In this document: positions 5,804-12,048 of the stretch, in pieces | Layout: each line of letters starts with the position of its first letter | Numbering within the stretch: the first letter of the stretch is position 1 | Assembly: GCA_030018505.1 (NCBI GenBank) | Contig: JASEHO010000038.1 | Location: 1-12,140, forward strand | Source of the DNA: a bacterium | GTDB taxonomy: Bacteria > UBA9089 > UBA9088 > JAGUXG01 | DNA length: 12,140 nucleotides | Reading direction: 5' to 3' | The notes under the pieces: generated by a model | Told to the model about the DNA's origin: nothing | The model's input: the letters and a program-made list of their open reading frames with translations, nothing else | Database searches by the model: none | Program-made: the position numbers and the translations under genes

Positions 5804-6061
5804 ATGCCTATTATAAGTCGATTCTTTGGTATTTTAATCGCAATGTATTGGCGAGACCATACACCATCACATTTTCATGCAAAATATGGAGATCAAGAAG
5901 TTGCTGTTGAAATTGAAACAGGAAAGGTTACGGGAAACATGTCTAAACGAGCCTTGTCTATGGTGCAGGAATGGCGAAAACTACACAAAGAAGAACTACT
6001 GAATGATTGGCAATTAGTTGAACAAAATAAACCATTAGAAAAAATATGGCCATTGGAGTAA
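5804..6061 (+). CDS. DUF4160 family protein
   Basis: 85 residues matching the DUF4160 pattern: MPIISRFFGILIAMYWRDH at the start, the HTPSHFHAKYGD histidine-rich motif (19-30), and a C-terminal RALSMVQEWRKLHKEEL helix (49-65) ending with KIWPLE. The biochemical role is not established. Genes of this family often sit immediately before a DUF2442 gene, and the pair has been suggested to be toxin-antitoxin-like. Here they are co-encoded in one integron cassette, which fits that idea. GGAGG lies a few bases before the ATG, and the stop is three bases before the next start. The protein is full length for the family and soluble. Confidence 0.88.
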   Translation: MPIISRFFGILIAMYWRDHTPSHFHAKYGDQEVAVEIETGKVTGNMSKRALSMVQEWRKLHKEELLNDWQLVEQNKPLEKIWPLE

Positions 6062-6064
6062 GAA

Positions 6065-6310
6065 ATGATACTGCATGTTAAAGAAGCAAAACATCTACAC
6101 GATTATGTAATCTGGCTTCGGTTCAATGATGGTGCCATAGGAAAGGTTGATCTGAAAGATGAACTCTATGGTGAGGTATTTGAACCTCTAAAAGAAATAG
6201 AAATGTTCAAATCCTTCAAGGTTGACCCAGATTTAGAGACAATTGCGTGGGATAATGGAGCAGATTTGGCGCCTGAATTTTTATATGACAAAATGAAGGT
6301 TTTGGCATAA
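6065..6310 (+). CDS. DUF2442 family protein
   Basis: 81 residues matching DUF2442: LRFNDGAIGKVDLKDEL (18-34), GEVFEPLKEIEMFKSFKVDP (36-55), and the signature TIAWDNGADLAPEFLY (59-74). The family is uncharacterised; some members are fused to helix-turn-helix domains, which makes a regulator or antitoxin role for this partner plausible, though not shown here. It starts three bases after the DUF4160 stop, so the two are probably translated together. Its TAA stop (6308-6310) lies in the left core of attC 4. Confidence 0.87.
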   Translation: MILHVKEAKHLHDYVIWLRFNDGAIGKVDLKDELYGEVFEPLKEIEMFKSFKVDPDLETIAWDNGADLAPEFLYDKMKVLA

Positions 6311-6380
6311 CAACTCGCTGCAGCCGACCGTCAACAGTAAGGATTGTGTGCGGTTTTACAAAGTTCTGTGCCCTATCAAA
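6305..6380 (+). other. attC integron site 4, 3' half missing
   Basis: The left core GCATAAC (6305-6311) is followed by CTCGCTGCAGCCGACCGTC (compare site 1), then about 50 bases nearly identical to site 2, from TCAACAGTAAGG to CCCTATCAAA. Homology stops at about 6380. No CTGTTG partner, right arm or GTTRRRY core follows before the repeat element at 6424. As it stands the hairpin cannot form properly. Confidence 0.75.
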
Positions 6381-6423
6381 AACTGATGCTGATACCAGGA
6401 ATATTTACAATTAAAGGAGATTT

Positions 6424-6585
6424 GTAACTATTTACCTGGGTATGAAGAAAAAGTAAATTCATTGCAAAATTATCAATGAGCAATTATCAATTAACAATGA
6501 AAAAAAGGAATAATTTTAAAATTAATTACTAATTTTACATTTTACATTGAATTTTACCCGTTACTTCATAGGGCTTGAGTGTTAC
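6424..6585 (+). repeat. Inverted-repeat (MITE-like) element, copy C, with target duplication
   Basis: 162 bp. The left end is GTAACTATTTACC; the right end, read in reverse, is GTAACACT followed by ATGAAGTAAC. The core AATTCATTGCAAAATTATCAA and the ACATTTTACATTGAATTTTA block match copies A and B. Flanks are GGAGATTT (6416-6423) and GGAGGTTT (6586-6593), an 8-bp duplication with one mismatch. It separates the cassette array from rtcB. Confidence 0.88.
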
Positions 6586-6590
6586 GGAGG
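6586..6590 (+). promoter_or_regulatory. rtcB ribosome binding site within a target-site duplication
   Basis: GGAGG with an 8-base spacer to the ATG at 6599. It is the first part of the right-hand 8-bp duplication of copy C, so the element landed on the ribosome binding site and left an intact copy next to the gene. Confidence 0.75.
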
Positions 6591-6598
6591 TTTTATAA

Positions 6599-8053
6599 AT
6601 GGATTGGACTGGACCATTACACAGGATAGACGACTATAGATGGCAGATTCCAAAGAGCTTTAGGAGCGATATGAGAGTGCCTGGGCTTATCTTTGCTTCA
6701 GAGAGAATGATAGCCGCCATTAAACAAGACCAGACACCTGTTCAGGTAGCAAATGTGGCTACCCTTCCTGGAATTGTCCGCTACTCTCTGGCTATGCCTG
6801 ACATTCACTGGGGCTATGGCTTGCCGATAGGTGGCGTCTGTGCTACAGATATAGAAAGAGGGGGTGTGGTAACGCCTGGGGGTGTTGGTTCTGATATAAA
6901 CTGTGGTGTCAGACTGATAAGGACAAACCTTAAGGTATCGGATCTCCAAAATAAGATGGAAGAGCTTGTCTCTGGCCTATTCTTTACTATCCCTTCGGGT
7001 CTTGGTTCAAAAGGCGAAATAAGGGTTATTGGAAAAGACGAAGAGAGGGTTCTTTTAGAAGGTTCTGAATGGGCTGTGAAACAGGGCTATGGGGTCCAAG
7101 AGGATTTGGAGGCAACAGAAGAAGGTGGGTCTCTTGACTTTGCCAACCCTGAAATGGTAAGTCAAAGGGCATTAGAGAGAGGCGGAAAGCAATTAGGAAC
7201 ATTAGGCTCTGGAAACCACTTTTTAGAGATTCAAGAGGTGGTAACGATATATGAGGAGAAAGAAGCCCGTGGTTTTGGCTTATTCCCTGGACAGCTCACA
7301 GTGATGATTCACACCGGCAGTCGTGGGCTTGGCTATCAGGTCTGCGAAGACTACATCAAGGTTATGCTTGATGCGGCAAGAAAGTATAACATCTCCCTTG
7401 TTGATAAACAGCTCTGCTGTGCACCTTGCGAGTCTAAGGAAGGAAAGGCTTACCTTGGAGCTATGGCCTGTGCGGCAAACTATGCTTGGGCAAACAGGCA
7501 GTGCCTGATGCATCTTACCCGGAAGGTTTTTGAAAGGGTATTTGGAATGAGCTTTAAGGACTTGGGAATGGAGCTTGTCTATGATGTTGCCCATAACATC
7601 GGCAAGTTTGAGACCCATAAGATAGATGGAGCAGAAAGAAGGCTATTTATCCATAGAAAAGGGGCAACAAGGGCTTTTCCTGAAGGTCATCCTGCCTTGC
7701 CAGAGAAGCTCAAACCTTATGGTCAACCCGCAATAGTTCCAGGGGATATGGGTAGGGCATCATATCTTTTGGTTGGCACAGAGCAAGGGTATGCCGAGAC
7801 CTTTGGAACGGTCTGCCATGGCGCAGGAAGGGTTATGTCAAGGACAGCGGCCATCAAAAAGGGTGCAGGAAGAGCCATAGATAAGGAGCTAAAAAAGAAG
7901 GGAATCATTGTTAAATCTGCAGGAAGAGAGACTCTGGCTGAAGAGATGCCAGAGGCTTACAAAGATATAGATGAGGTAGTAGATGTGCTTTATAGGGCTG
8001 GCATAGCCAAGAAAATTGCCAGAATGAAGCCATTAGGGGTGATTAAGGGCTGA
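6599..8053 (+). CDS. rtcB: RNA-splicing ligase RtcB
   Basis: A 484-residue GTP- and Mn-dependent RNA ligase that joins 2',3'-cyclic phosphate (or 3'-phosphate) and 5'-OH RNA ends, in tRNA splicing or RNA repair. Family active-site residues are present: Asp99 and Cys102 in GVGSDINCGV, His207 in GSGNHFLE, His238 in IHTGSRG, His332 in DVAHN, and the guanylylated His407 in VCHGAGR. Length and ends are complete. The ATG at 6599 has GGAGG 8 bases upstream. The gene stands alone on the plus strand, converging on rpoZ with a 15-base gap and no obvious terminator. No archease (the usual activator) is in the window. Native upstream promoter sequence has been displaced by element C and the cassette array, so expression may depend on the element or on readthrough. 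Confidence 0.97.
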   Translation: MDWTGPLHRIDDYRWQIPKSFRSDMRVPGLIFASERMIAAIKQDQTPVQVANVATLPGIVRYSLAMPDIHWGYGLPIGGVCATDIERGGVVTPGGVGSDINCGVRLIRTNLKVSDLQNKMEELVSGLFFTIPSGLGSKGEIRVIGKDEERVLLEGSEWAVKQGYGVQEDLEATEEGGSLDFANPEMVSQRALERGGKQLGTLGSGNHFLEIQEVVTIYEEKEARGFGLFPGQLTVMIHTGSRGLGYQVCEDYIKVMLDAARKYNISLVDKQLCCAPCESKEGKAYLGAMACAANYAWANRQCLMHLTRKVFERVFGMSFKDLGMELVYDVAHNIGKFETHKIDGAERRLFIHRKGATRAFPEGHPALPEKLKPYGQPAIVPGDMGRASYLLVGTEQGYAETFGTVCHGAGRVMSRTAAIKKGAGRAIDKELKKKGIIVKSAGRETLAEEMPEAYKDIDEVVDVLYRAGIAKKIARMKPLGVIKG

Positions 8054-8068
8054 TCTAAAAAGTGTTAC

Positions 8069-8263
8069 TTATTCCTCATATTCTTTATATTCGATCTTGC
8101 CATCTAACTTTTCCTGTAGAGCAATCGGAATTATCTTCTTTGTCTCTGATTCTACTTCACTAACAGCACCTTTTCCCAACTCTTTTGCCCTTTCAGCCAG
8201 GATATTCACCAGCTTAAATCTGTTTTCTACGCCGACCAAAAGCCTTTCAATGTCATATAACAT
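8069..8263 (-). CDS. rpoZ: RNA polymerase omega subunit
   Basis: 64 residues. Omega helps fold and assemble the beta' subunit of RNA polymerase. The conserved core ENRFKLVNILAERAKEL (residues 13-29) is followed by an acidic tail typical of short omega proteins. I start it at the ATG at 8263 because GGAGG at 8271-8275 lies 7 bases upstream; the frame extends to 8287, but that upstream ATG has no such site. It overlaps the gmk end by 11 bases. The gmk-rpoZ order is common in bacteria and supports both assignments. Confidence 0.9.
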   Translation of the reverse strand: MLYDIERLLVGVENRFKLVNILAERAKELGKGAVSEVESETKKIIPIALQEKLDGKIEYKEYEE

Positions 8264-8813
8264 CTCTTTTCCTCCTCTCTTTTTCAATTATCTCTTTTAT
8301 TAAAAAGATTGTCTTTTCTATATTCTCATTTACTACCCTATAATCGTAATTTTCCGACCTCTTTATCTCCATCTCAGCCCTTTTAAGCCTTTTAATAAGC
8401 TCTTCTTCTTTCTCCCTTTTCCTCTCAATCAATCTTCTTTTCAGCTCAAGAAGAGAAGGCGGAAGAAGAAAGATCAGAACAGCATCTGGATATAAAGCCT
8501 TTACCTTTTCCGCACCATCAACATCTATGTCCAAAAGGATGTCCGAACCTTTTCTTGATAGAGAATCAAACTCAAGTTTTGGTGTTCCATAGTAGTCTCC
8601 AAAGACCTCTGCCCATTCTATAAATTTCTCTTTTCTTGTCATCTCCTCAAAATCTTCTTTGGAGACAAATATATATTTTTCCTCTCCCAACCCTTCCTTC
8701 CGTGTCCTTGTCGTATAAGAACGACAGAGCTTAAAGTCAGAAAATATCTCAAGAATGCCCTTGGCAATAGTCGTCTTTCCGCCGCCAGATGGAGAAGATA
8801 TAACTATAATCAT
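8253..8813 (-). CDS. gmk: Guanylate kinase
   Basis: 186 residues. Converts GMP and ATP to GDP and ADP. The P-loop SSPSGGGKTT (6-15) is a variant of SGPSGAGKST. GMP-site residues are in SYTTRTR (32-38) and YGTPK (75-79). The DILLDIDVDGAEKV strand (91-104), IFLLPPS (114-120), the charged lid (about 122-146) and the YDYRVVNEN motif (156-164) complete the family pattern. The ATG at 8813 has only a weak GAGAG upstream, and the region immediately before it is repeat element F followed by the truA stump, so the original leader has probably been replaced. It is translationally coupled to rpoZ. Confidence 0.95.
   Translation of the reverse strand: MIIVISSPSGGGKTTIAKGILEIFSDFKLCRSYTTRTRKEGLGEEKYIFVSKEDFEEMTRKEKFIEWAEVFGDYYGTPKLEFDSLSRKGSDILLDIDVDGAEKVKALYPDAVLIFLLPPSLLELKRRLIERKREKEEELIKRLKRAEMEIKRSENYDYRVVNENIEKTIFLIKEIIEKERRKRDVI
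8271..8275 (-). promoter_or_regulatory. Ribosome binding site deciding the rpoZ start
   Basis: GGAGG on the minus strand, inside the gmk 3' end, 7 bases before the ATG at 8263. Confidence 0.7.
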
Positions 8814-8824
8814 TATTACTCTCT

Positions 8825-8925
8825 ATATTTCTTTCCTCAATTTTGCAATGCTAAATTTATAATGCTAAATTTGAAATGAATTTAATCTATTTTTCTTTAC
8901 ACTACCTAAACACTTAGTACCTTAC
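8825..8925 (-). repeat. Partial inverted-repeat element, copy F (related to copy E)
   Basis: Read on the minus strand it runs from GTAAGGTACTAAGTG through TTAGGTAGTGT to TTGAGGAAAGAAATAT, matching the right half of copy E (4237-4345) in reverse complement. It lacks copy E's 20-odd base duplication near the end and has no other terminus before gmk. It joins the broken end of truA directly to the gmk leader. Confidence 0.55.
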
Positions 8926-9021
8926 CTCTAATCTACCTTGCACACTCTTCACACCTTTCTGCCTCTGAAAGCCATAGTAATCTGTCCCATCATAAGCAAG
9001 GTCAAGCCTTATTTTTCTCAT
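8914..9021 (-). pseudogene. truA: Truncated tRNA pseudouridine synthase TruA (N-terminal stump)
   Basis: TruA makes pseudouridine at positions 38-40 of tRNA anticodon arms and is normally about 245-270 residues. Here an ATG at 9021 begins a clear TruA N-terminus: MRKIRLDLAYDGTDYYGFQR, then QKGVKSVQGRLE. The family pattern is xYDGTxYxGxQRQ followed by TVQGxLE. After residue 32 the frame enters repeat copy F, adds VRY and stops at 8914-8916. The catalytic RTDxGVHA segment and everything beyond are absent, and gmk begins about 100 bases later, so this cannot be a working enzyme. It starts 10 bases after the rsmD stop, in the same operon. Insertion with deletion is the natural explanation; a misassembly across the repeat is the alternative. 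Confidence 0.85.
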
Positions 9022-9031
9022 CTGGAAACCA

Positions 9032-9535
9032 TTATCGCAAAACATCTTTCAAAACATAAAAAGAGAGTGTTGTTTCGCCATACCTTTTTTCTTTCACCCG
9101 AATAAAAGAGCCTATCTTATCTTCCACAGCCTCCTTCTTATGATGCTCAGCAATAATTATTCCCTCTTGATTTAGAATATTATGAAGGTTAATAGCCTCA
9201 AGGGTCTTATTTACCAAAAGATCTTTGTATGGCGGACCAAGAAAGATGATGTCAAACCGCTCCTTTAGCTTTCTTATCGCAGAGAATACATCCCTATTCA
9301 AAATTTGTGCTTTCTCTCCAAAACCAAGCTCTCTTATTGCTATTCTTAAGCCTTCTGCAGTAAGCCTATTCTTCTCAACAAAAACAGCAAATCTTGCACC
9401 CCTTTTCAGTGCCTCCAGACCACATCTACCTGTTCCAGCATACAGGTCAAGGAAGCCTACATCTTCTATTCTATCGCCTAAGGAGGAGAAAAGAGCCTCC
9501 CTTACTTTAGCTAATATTGGTCTTGGCTGTGCCAC
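9032..9535 (-). CDS. rsmD: RsmD-like 16S rRNA (guanine966-N2)-methyltransferase, shortened and with altered motif IV
   Basis: 167 residues; RsmD proteins are usually about 180-190. The SAM-binding motif I LDLYAGTGRCGLEALKRGA (29-47) and the N-terminal VREALF (11-16) identify the family. Two oddities stand out. The usual beginning (MRIIGGxxKGRxL) is missing: translation seems to start at a GTG at 9535 within VAQPRP, and no in-frame ATG lies upstream before a stop. The catalytic motif IV, normally (N/D)PPY, reads GPPY (residues 100-103) because the codon is GGT rather than GAT, one base away. Activity is therefore doubtful. The gene overlaps the MetE-like gene by 25 bases and is followed by the truA stump. 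Confidence 0.85.
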   Translation of the reverse strand: MAQPRPILAKVREALFSSLGDRIEDVGFLDLYAGTGRCGLEALKRGARFAVFVEKNRLTAEGLRIAIRELGFGEKAQILNRDVFSAIRKLKERFDIIFLGPPYKDLLVNKTLEAINLHNILNQEGIIIAEHHKKEAVEDKIGSFIRVKEKRYGETTLSFYVLKDVLR

Positions 9536-10518
9536 ATCCCTGAAAGCTCTTTTGTAGTATTTATGATCTTTTCTGCTATCTCACAGGATAATGACCCAAG
9601 TCCACAGGACGGAGTGATGAGAAAGTTTTGTAAAAATGTAGGGTCTATTCCACAATTAACAAGGGCTTTTAGTTCTTTTTTCAGCCTATCATTTAGACTG
9701 TTTGCAGTTTCATCTTCTATCTTCTCTGATGAAGGAACTATTCCAAAGGCAAGGATTCCATCCTCTTTAAGAAAGGAATAGAGCTTCTCTTTATAAAGCC
9801 TGAGGGTATGAGCAAAATTATAGGCATCAAAGTTTAAGATCTCTATGCCAGCCTCCATTAAGATGGACCAGTCTGTGTTTCCACAACAATGAACCCCAAC
9901 AATTATACCTTTTTCTTTTATAGGTAAGACTACATCAGCGAGCCACCCAACAATCTGCGGTTTTGTCAGAGGAATAGTGCAACTGCCAAAACTAGATAGA
10001 TATGGCTCATCCAAGAATATTATAGGCTTGCCAATAGCCCTTAACCTCTCTGCCTGCCAAATAGCCTTCATCTCAATAGCTTTTCTGATTGCTTCAAAGA
10101 GGTCATTGTGATAGATTATGGGTCTCTTGGTCGCATCACATACAGTAAGTCCAAAGCTTATAGGTCCTGTCATCTGACCCTTTACATACTCTGTTTTTGG
10201 TGGGTCAGCAAGGAAGGCATAAAAACCCTCTGCCCAATCCTCTTTCATGGCAAAATATTCTAAATCTGCCTCAAGATACCTTTCATAAAAGCCTGCCAGT
10301 TCTTCTTCTATATTCTCTGTCTCAAAATATATATTTTCGCCATCTAATCTTGCCCCAGGCATATTAGTGCTTTGTTGCACATACATATTCTCGAAAAACC
10401 CTTTTTTTGGAAGCTGTGGCCAGGCTGGAATATCTAATGCTTTTGCCATTTCTAAAGCAGACTCTGCATTAGTATATGGTAGGCTACCTATTGATGATGA
10501 AAGAACACCCTTTAGCAT
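9511..10518 (-). CDS. MetE-like (cobalamin-independent methionine synthase C-terminal/UROD superfamily) protein
   Basis: 335 residues, a single TIM-barrel-type protein of the UROD/MetE-like superfamily (COG0620-like). It corresponds to the catalytic C-terminal half of MetE rather than the full 750-residue enzyme. Candidate zinc ligands are His210 and Cys212 in VGVHCCGNTDW and Cys305 in ITPSCGLGSLS; FLDEPYLSS (168-176) and GQMTGPISFG (114-123) fit the substrate site. Its methyl donor may be a corrinoid protein or another carrier, which cannot be told here. The frame is open upstream to 10620, but those 34 codons translate repeat copy B. I start at the ATG at 10518, where SSSIGSLPY begins the conserved part. 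No Shine-Dalgarno sequence is visible. It overlaps rsmD by 25 bases. Confidence 0.85.
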   Translation of the reverse strand: MLKGVLSSSIGSLPYTNAESALEMAKALDIPAWPQLPKKGFFENMYVQQSTNMPGARLDGENIYFETENIEEELAGFYERYLEADLEYFAMKEDWAEGFYAFLADPPKTEYVKGQMTGPISFGLTVCDATKRPIIYHNDLFEAIRKAIEMKAIWQAERLRAIGKPIIFLDEPYLSSFGSCTIPLTKPQIVGWLADVVLPIKEKGIIVGVHCCGNTDWSILMEAGIEILNFDAYNFAHTLRLYKEKLYSFLKEDGILAFGIVPSSEKIEDETANSLNDRLKKELKALVNCGIDPTFLQNFLITPSCGLGSLSCEIAEKIINTTKELSGMWHSQDQY

Positions 10519-10545
10519 AGTGAGTAGTAAGCAGTAAGATATACT

Positions 10546-10725
10546 GTAACTATTTACCCATCTGAAGTGAAGCAAGAACCAGGTAAAAATGGAATTCATT
10601 GCAAAATTATCAATTATCAATTAGCAATTAACAATGAAAAAGAGGAATAATTTTAAAATGCTAATTGATAGTTTTACATTTTACATTGAACTTTACTCTG
10701 TTACTTCAGATGAGTAAAGTGTTAC
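10546..10725 (+). repeat. Inverted-repeat (MITE-like) element, copy B, with perfect 8-bp target duplication
   Basis: 180 bp, the best-preserved copy. The left end is GTAACTATTTACCCATCTGA; the right end, read in reverse, is GTAACACTTTACTCATCTGA. It is flanked by GATATACT at both 10538-10545 and 10726-10733. The interior has the family core and three to four ATTATCAATT-type units. It lies between the lipoprotein gene and the MetE-like gene, replacing most of the spacer and perhaps separating them into two transcripts. Confidence 0.92.
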
Positions 10726-10789
10726 GATATACTATTCTTCATTTACTTTGTTCTTTGTTAGGCTTTTCTATTTTAGGCAGGAGGAGGAT

Positions 10790-12025
10790 CTATTTTTCCA
10801 CAAAGAATGAGCAGATCCAACCGCTCATCCCATTTGGAAGTTTTACTTGATAATACCATTTTTCAGATGCATCAATGACAACTAACCCATCCCCTTTATT
10901 CACCTTAGCAATGACTGTCTTTCCTGGATATGACCAGATATTCACATTATCCTTTGTTGCTTTGACTGTAATTCCTTCTTCTGTTTGTTTTGGAAAAAAG
11001 AAGGTCTTTCTCTTTTCTTCATCTGGTTTTGGCACAATCTTATGTGGCGGCACAGCCTCCTCTACCTTCTTTACTTCCTCCTTTTTGCCTATCTCTGTTC
11101 GGTAGATATCTATATTATCGCCTCGTAAAGTCGAAAAATAAATAACCCCATCAGACGACCAGCAGGGATATAGATTTGTTCCTCCACTTGTAATCTGGGT
11201 ATCATAAGTGCCATCTATATTTACCATTCTAATATCTGCAGGAAGCCCCAACAACCCTTCTATCAATGATCTTTCAGGTTCTGCCTCAATTTCTGAACCT
11301 TTGAATGCCACATAGCAGAGCCTTTCCCCATCACTTGACCAAACAGGCATCATCGCAGAAAGGGTTTCATTATAGACAACCTCTGTCTCTCTTGTTCCGT
11401 TTACCTCTATTGTCCAGATGCTCTGTTTTCCTTTACCAATATCCCTTTGAAAGCATATCTTCTTTCCATCTGGAGAGAATTTAGGAAATAACCCATGGGT
11501 GATATAAGTGAAGAGCCCTTTTTCTAAATCAGCCATCACAATCTCCGCACCCATCTTTTTATCCCTTGAAATCTTGGAAAAGACAAGAAACCTTCCATCT
11601 GGAGAAAAGTTTGGGGCAATTTCATTAGTTGTTTCATCATAGGTCACCTGACGAATGTTCTGTCCAGAAAAGGCATCAATAATGAAGATATCATAGCTTC
11701 CAAATCGATTAGATGAAAAGGCAATCTTCTTTCCATCTGGAGCAAAGCACGGAAATAGATCCTGTTCCTGTCCAAAAGTTCTTTGGATAACGGCCTGCTC
11801 TTCTGGTTTCTTGATGAAGATGTCAAAATTCCCCCTCCTATTAGAAGAGAAGGTGATATATTGGCAATCCTTTGAGATATCGCAAAATAGATCTACGCCC
11901 TTTTCCTCTGTAATCCTTGTGACTGCAGACATCCCTTTATGTCCCTCATATTCTGACCTATCATAACCTGGTAGCTGAGCACACCCTACCATTAACAAAA
12001 CCAAGCCTGCCATTACAAATTTCAT
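10790..12025 (-). CDS. TolB-like beta-propeller lipoprotein with C-terminal SH3 domain
   Basis: 411 residues. The N-terminus is a lipoprotein signal (MKFVMAGLVLLMVGCAQL) with the lipobox ending at Cys15, so the mature protein is probably anchored to a membrane on the outer side of the cytoplasmic membrane. At least five PD40/TolB-type propeller blades follow (FSPDGKKIAF-like units such as FAPDGKKIAFSSNRFGSYDI and WSSDGERLCY) across about residues 45-310. A charged, Pro-rich linker (about 312-345) leads to a bacterial SH3 domain (about 350-411: VKATKDNVNIWSYPG, GWICSFFVEK), often a peptidoglycan- or protein-binding module. A role in envelope organisation is inferred, and it is not TolB itself. 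It has a strong ribosome binding site (AAGGAGG, 12031-12037, 5-base spacer) and its own promoter. Confidence 0.88.
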   Translation of the reverse strand: MKFVMAGLVLLMVGCAQLPGYDRSEYEGHKGMSAVTRITEEKGVDLFCDISKDCQYITFSSNRRGNFDIFIKKPEEQAVIQRTFGQEQDLFPCFAPDGKKIAFSSNRFGSYDIFIIDAFSGQNIRQVTYDETTNEIAPNFSPDGRFLVFSKISRDKKMGAEIVMADLEKGLFTYITHGLFPKFSPDGKKICFQRDIGKGKQSIWTIEVNGTRETEVVYNETLSAMMPVWSSDGERLCYVAFKGSEIEAEPERSLIEGLLGLPADIRMVNIDGTYDTQITSGGTNLYPCWSSDGVIYFSTLRGDNIDIYRTEIGKKEEVKKVEEAVPPHKIVPKPDEEKRKTFFFPKQTEEGITVKATKDNVNIWSYPGKTVIAKVNKGDGLVVIDASEKWYYQVKLPNGMSGWICSFFVEK

Positions 12026-12048
12026 TGTAACCTCCTTATATATACACT

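Larger units (their letters stand above)
5764..6311 (+). mobile_element. Integron gene cassette C (DUF4160-DUF2442), with damaged attC
   Basis: A two-gene cassette starting TTATAC after attC 3. Its own left core is GCATAAC at 6305-6311 (complement GTTATGC, one mismatch to its start). The attC that should close it is incomplete, so the true 3' limit is lost; the coordinates given end at the left core. Confidence 0.65.

Noticed and set aside
7280..7618. 112-codon minus-strand open frame opposite rtcB
   Set aside because: The plus frame encodes RtcB active-site motifs across this stretch; the antisense product is Cys/His-rich by mirror of the codons and resembles nothing.
8041..8069. Terminator between convergent rtcB and rpoZ
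   Set aside because: No GC-rich stem followed by a T run can be found in the 15-base gap or just around it.
8264..8287. Longer rpoZ start
   Set aside because: The upstream ATG lacks a ribosome binding site; GGAGG is placed for 8263.
10519..10620. 34-codon N-terminal extension of the MetE-like protein
   Set aside because: It is a translation of repeat copy B, which has a perfect target duplication, so it is an accident of an open frame in the element.
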